A stretch of 64,000 bases of DNA, from NCBI RefSeq assembly GCF_034651555.1, contig NZ_JAYEEQ010000018.1, positions 1 to 64,000 of the forward strand, read 5' to 3'. Every line of letters starts with the position of its first letter. Within the stretch, counting starts at the first letter, position 1. This DNA comes from Aurantibrevibacter litoralis. GTDB lineage: Bacteria; Bacteroidota; Bacteroidia; Flavobacteriales; Flavobacteriaceae. Under the pieces are notes generated by a model. That model saw only the letters and a program-made list of their open reading frames with translations, did no database searches and was not told the origin of the DNA. Below are positions 61,664-64,000 of the stretch, in pieces. The position numbers and the translations under genes were made by a program.

Positions 61664-61711
61664 AAGAACACATTCTAGCTGACCTAAAATAAGACAAATC
61701 TTGTTAATAAC

Positions 61712-61741
61712 AAAAAAAGCATCCATTTAATGGATGCTTTT
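61712..61741 (-). terminator. hup terminator
   Basis: AAAAGCATCCAT / ATGGATGCTTTT (61715-61726, 61730-61741), followed on the minus strand by Ts. It ends the hup transcript about 24 bp after its stop, so yqgE has to have its own promoter. Confidence 0.85.
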
Positions 61742-61764
61742 CATTATTCTGGTTTTTTTTTGAA

Positions 61765-62037
61765 TTAGTTAACCGCTTTTGCCAAATCAGCACCTGCTTT
61801 AAATTTAACTACATTCTTAGCTTCTATCTTAATGGTCTTTCCGGTAGATGGGTTTCTACCTTCTCTAGCCTCTCTTTTAGAAACGGACCAAGATCCGAAA
61901 CCAACTAAAGATACGCGTTCTCCTTTTTTAAGAGATGCTTCTACATTCTCTAAAAATGATTCTAATGCTTTTTTTGCCGCAGCTTTTGTAATACCTGCAC
62001 TAGCTGCAATGGCATCGATTAATTCTGTTTTGTTCAT
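61765..62037 (-). CDS. HU family DNA-binding protein
   Basis: 90 aa, complete: MNKTELIDAIAASAGITKAAAKKALESFLENV with the beta arm and signature GFGSWSVSKREAREGRNPSTGKTIKI, ending FKAGADLAKAVN. It bends DNA and compacts the nucleoid. The gene has a -7 element (TAAATTTG, 62081-62088) and a strong terminator. Confidence 0.96.
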   Translation of the reverse strand: MNKTELIDAIAASAGITKAAAKKALESFLENVEASLKKGERVSLVGFGSWSVSKREAREGRNPSTGKTIKIEAKNVVKFKAGADLAKAVN

Positions 62038-62080
62038 AGTTTAATACAATTAAATGTTGTTAAATAATTTCAATGTCGAA

Positions 62081-62088
62081 CAAATTTA
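62081..62088 (-). promoter_or_regulatory. -7 element upstream of hup
   Basis: TAAATTTG on the minus strand, about 44 bp before the ATG at 62037. The -33 box was not clear. Confidence 0.45.
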
Positions 62089-62213
62089 TACGGATTTACG
62101 GTGAACACAAGTAAAATAGGGGGAAATCCATGTTTTTGTTGATAACTTAAATGGTTTGTTGATAAAGTAAGAGGATTTTTACTTTTTTTGTTAAGCCTAA
62201 TGAATCTAGGGGT

Positions 62214-63161
62214 TTAGCGCACATTGCCCCATTTTTCCCATTTTATACCATTTAGCATTTCTTGAACAGACATTCTTCGTTTTCCCGGCAATTGCAATTC
62301 AGTTGGTAGAATAAACCCGTCTTTAACCGCAATTTTTATATTTTTTTTAGTGCCGATCACCTTACCAGATTCGTAATTGTGGGGTGCAATTTCAAATTGG
62401 GCATTGTAAATTTTTAGCATAACCGGATCGCTGTCATTGTCTAAAAGTGTCCAAGCTGTTGGGTAAGGACTTAATCCACGAATATGATTATACACAGTTG
62501 CTGCCGGTAAGTTCCAATTTATTCTACACGTTTCTTTGTCTAATTTTGGAGCCATTTTAAAAGCATCGGCTCCCTTTTGCGGTTTTGGTGTTACTAATTT
62601 TTGTTGAATTTGGAGTACTGTATTCAGTACCACTTGCGCGCCCAATTTCATCAAGGTGTCGTGCAAGGTGCCCGCAGTATCTGCTATGTGTATGGGTGTC
62701 GTTTCTTGTAAGAGAATTTCTCCTGTATCGATCTTATCATCGATATAAAAGGTTGTTACTCCGGTTTCTTTCTCCCCGTTTATAATAGCCCAATTGATGG
62801 GGGCGGCACCGCGGTAGCTGGGCAATAGGGAGGCATGCAAGTTAAAAGTGCCGTATTTGGGCAAGGACCAAACCGATTTAGGCAACATTCTAAAGGCAAC
62901 AACAATGAAAAGATTGGCATCGAGGCTTCGTAATTCATCCAGAAAAGTATCACTTTTTAAATTGGTGGGCTGTAAAACCCTTATATCATGGGACAAGGCA
63001 TATTGTTTTACGGCAGATTGTTGTGGTTTCCTTCCTCTTCCAGCCGGTTTATCGGCAGCAGTTACTACCGCAACTACATCATAATTATGCGCTAACAACA
63101 TTGCTAATGAAGCTACTGCAAAGTCTGGTGTTCCCATAAAAAGGATACGCATTGGTTCCAT
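62214..63161 (-). CDS. fmt: Methionyl-tRNA formyltransferase
   Basis: 315 aa from the ATG just after the stop of recQ; in-frame ATGs at 63176 and 63152 are also possible. It formylates initiator Met-tRNA. The N-terminal hydrolase-like fold has MRILFMGTPDFAV, then FIVVAFRMLPKSVW, the catalytic FNLHASLLPSYRGAAPINWAIINGE (N, H) and TTFYIDDKIDTGEIL (D). The C-terminal OB domain follows (YNHIRGLSPYPTAWTLLD). With def in the same window, both ends of the formylation cycle are present. Confidence 0.95.
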   Translation of the reverse strand: MEPMRILFMGTPDFAVASLAMLLAHNYDVVAVVTAADKPAGRGRKPQQSAVKQYALSHDIRVLQPTNLKSDTFLDELRSLDANLFIVVAFRMLPKSVWSLPKYGTFNLHASLLPSYRGAAPINWAIINGEKETGVTTFYIDDKIDTGEILLQETTPIHIADTAGTLHDTLMKLGAQVVLNTVLQIQQKLVTPKPQKGADAFKMAPKLDKETCRINWNLPAATVYNHIRGLSPYPTAWTLLDNDSDPVMLKIYNAQFEIAPHNYESGKVIGTKKNIKIAVKDGFILPTELQLPGKRRMSVQEMLNGIKWEKWGNVR

Positions 63162-63162
63162 A

Positions 63163-64000
63163 TTACCTAATTTCATATTGGTTTTGGGTATTTATTGCGA
63201 TGTACTCATCTTCTAATAGGTGTTGAACTCCCTTTAAAATCATTGATTCCTTGTAAGGTAATTGTGTTATCATTGCGCGGGAAGACAGTGGTTTTTGTTT
63301 CAACAATTTTAAAATATCATGCAACACTAAAGCCAATATGCTCGGATCTGCATTGGTATTTTGCAAGCACACATCGCAAGAGCCGCATGCTGTTTTATGC
63401 TCGCCAAAATAGCCTAATAACTGAACACTTCTACATACTTTGTTGTTCTGTACATAGTCTAGCATCCGATTTAAATTCTGTAGTTTCACTTGTTGCTGAA
63501 CCTTTACTTTATGCGAGAATGAATGAATAGTACGATCGTCTTCTCTGGGGACTAAGAAGGTAATTTCCAAATCGGTATGTGCATCATGTACATCTATAAT
63601 ATGGTCATTTTTCAATTGATGCAGGATTTGAACTAGTTGCGCTTCCGAAATTTGAGTTTTTTTTGCCAAAAGATAGGTGTTTACTTTGGTATCAAAATCA
63701 AACACCCCACCATATGTTCGCAGTAACGTTTGCACAATAGTAGCTATATCTTGATGTTTCTCTAAATAGTGAAATAATTCTTGTTTAGACGCTGTAAATT
63801 GCAAGCTGGTTCGTTTCGAAAAAGTATCGGATAAGGCAATGACCGAATTTTGATCTAAAATGCGTAATCCGTTGTAGGTGAGAATACTGTTTAACTTGTA
63901 GGTGGCGCAAAATTGATTAAAATTAAGAGCAAAATTGGCAGCTGCCCCTTCTCCGTAAGGGATTTGAAAATAATTATTTAGCTTATTGTACAAGGTTTTT
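63163..64000 (-). CDS. recQ: ATP-dependent DNA helicase RecQ, C-terminal part (cut by the window edge)
   Basis: The visible ~278 residues are the end of the protein; the gene continues beyond 64000. It shows the zinc-binding cysteines ACGSCDVCLQ with the earlier RMLDYVQNNKVCRSVQLLGYFGE, preceded by a winged-helix/RQC-like part (LQFTASKQELFHYLEKH, GVFDFDTKVNTYLLAKK). The helicase core lies outside. C-terminal DPSILALVLHDILKLLKQKPLSSRAMITQLP is likely a further helix-turn-helix. It overlaps or abuts fmt. Confidence 0.9.
   Translation of the reverse strand, partial: KTLYNKLNNYFQIPYGEGAAANFALNFNQFCATYKLNSILTYNGLRILDQNSVIALSDTFSKRTSLQFTASKQELFHYLEKHQDIATIVQTLLRTYGGVFDFDTKVNTYLLAKKTQISEAQLVQILHQLKNDHIIDVHDAHTDLEITFLVPREDDRTIHSFSHKVKVQQQVKLQNLNRMLDYVQNNKVCRSVQLLGYFGEHKTACGSCDVCLQNTNADPSILALVLHDILKLLKQKPLSSRAMITQLPYKESMILKGVQHLLEDEYIAINTQNQYEIR

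Overview
The window looks like chromosome of a Bacteroidota bacterium, most probably family Flavobacteriaceae. The signs are a SusC/SusD pair, two proteins with type B sorting domains of the type IX secretion system, a DUF5606 protein downstream of def, lipoboxes followed directly by cysteine, and Bacteroidota-type promoters (TTTG, about 20 bp, TAnnTTTG) in front of many genes. Shine-Dalgarno sequences are rare. I saw no rRNA, tRNA, CRISPR array, intact insertion sequence or phage gene.

Region by region. (1) 1-13.2 kb is mostly housekeeping: pepT, pyrD, a LysE exporter, HMG-CoA lyase, a FecA-like TonB receptor, guaB, a secreted thioredoxin, lysA and sucC. (2) 13.2-32.6 kb is a carbohydrate-use locus: a LacI-family regulator, divergent susC-susD, a giant FG-GAP/ASPIC lipoprotein, a GH3 lipoprotein, a tandem-domain DUF1080 lipoprotein, two Tat-signal Gfo/Idh/MocA oxidoreductases, an SDR of the fructuronate-reductase type, uxuA and uxaC. 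Near-identical palindromes (TGTGTGCGNACAC) lie at the lacI promoter, twice before susC, and before the DUF1080 gene, which defines a local regulon. The contents fit uptake of a glucuronate-containing glycan, cleavage by oxidation to a 3-keto sugar plus DUF1080 action, and catabolism of glucuronate through fructuronate and mannonate. (3) 32.8-42.4 kb holds a small secreted protein, DUF1456, Hsp20, uvrB, two tandem T9SS cargo proteins, an ABC-2 exporter and a conserved unknown. (4) 42.4-49.7 kb holds a secreted amidohydrolase and a five-gene operon: Rieske/glutamate-synthase-like fusion, unknown, DUF427, egtB, egtD. It is probably for ergothioneine or a related thiol-histidine. The operon is bracketed by two ~330-bp direct repeats, each being the promoter and leader of the gene it precedes. 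(5) 49.9-64 kb is again housekeeping and envelope: NdpA, a pRiA4b ORF-3-like protein, ctaA, cca, a Sua5-type protein, two paralogous GT2 enzymes, a CDP-glycerol transferase-like protein, dapD, ruvX, def, DUF5606, yqgE, hup, fmt and the 3' end of recQ.

The most unusual non-coding feature is a ~217-bp element present in three full copies (34204, 49343, 60750) and as a degenerate fragment near guaB. It is rich in hairpins, and one stem shows a compensatory base-pair change. The copy at 49343 interrupts one of the duplicated leaders, while the other leader is uninterrupted, so the window contains both the filled and the empty site.

Starts were moved from the longest possible frame where a promoter motif, signal peptide or family N-terminus made a later start better. 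These choices are stated in each entry.
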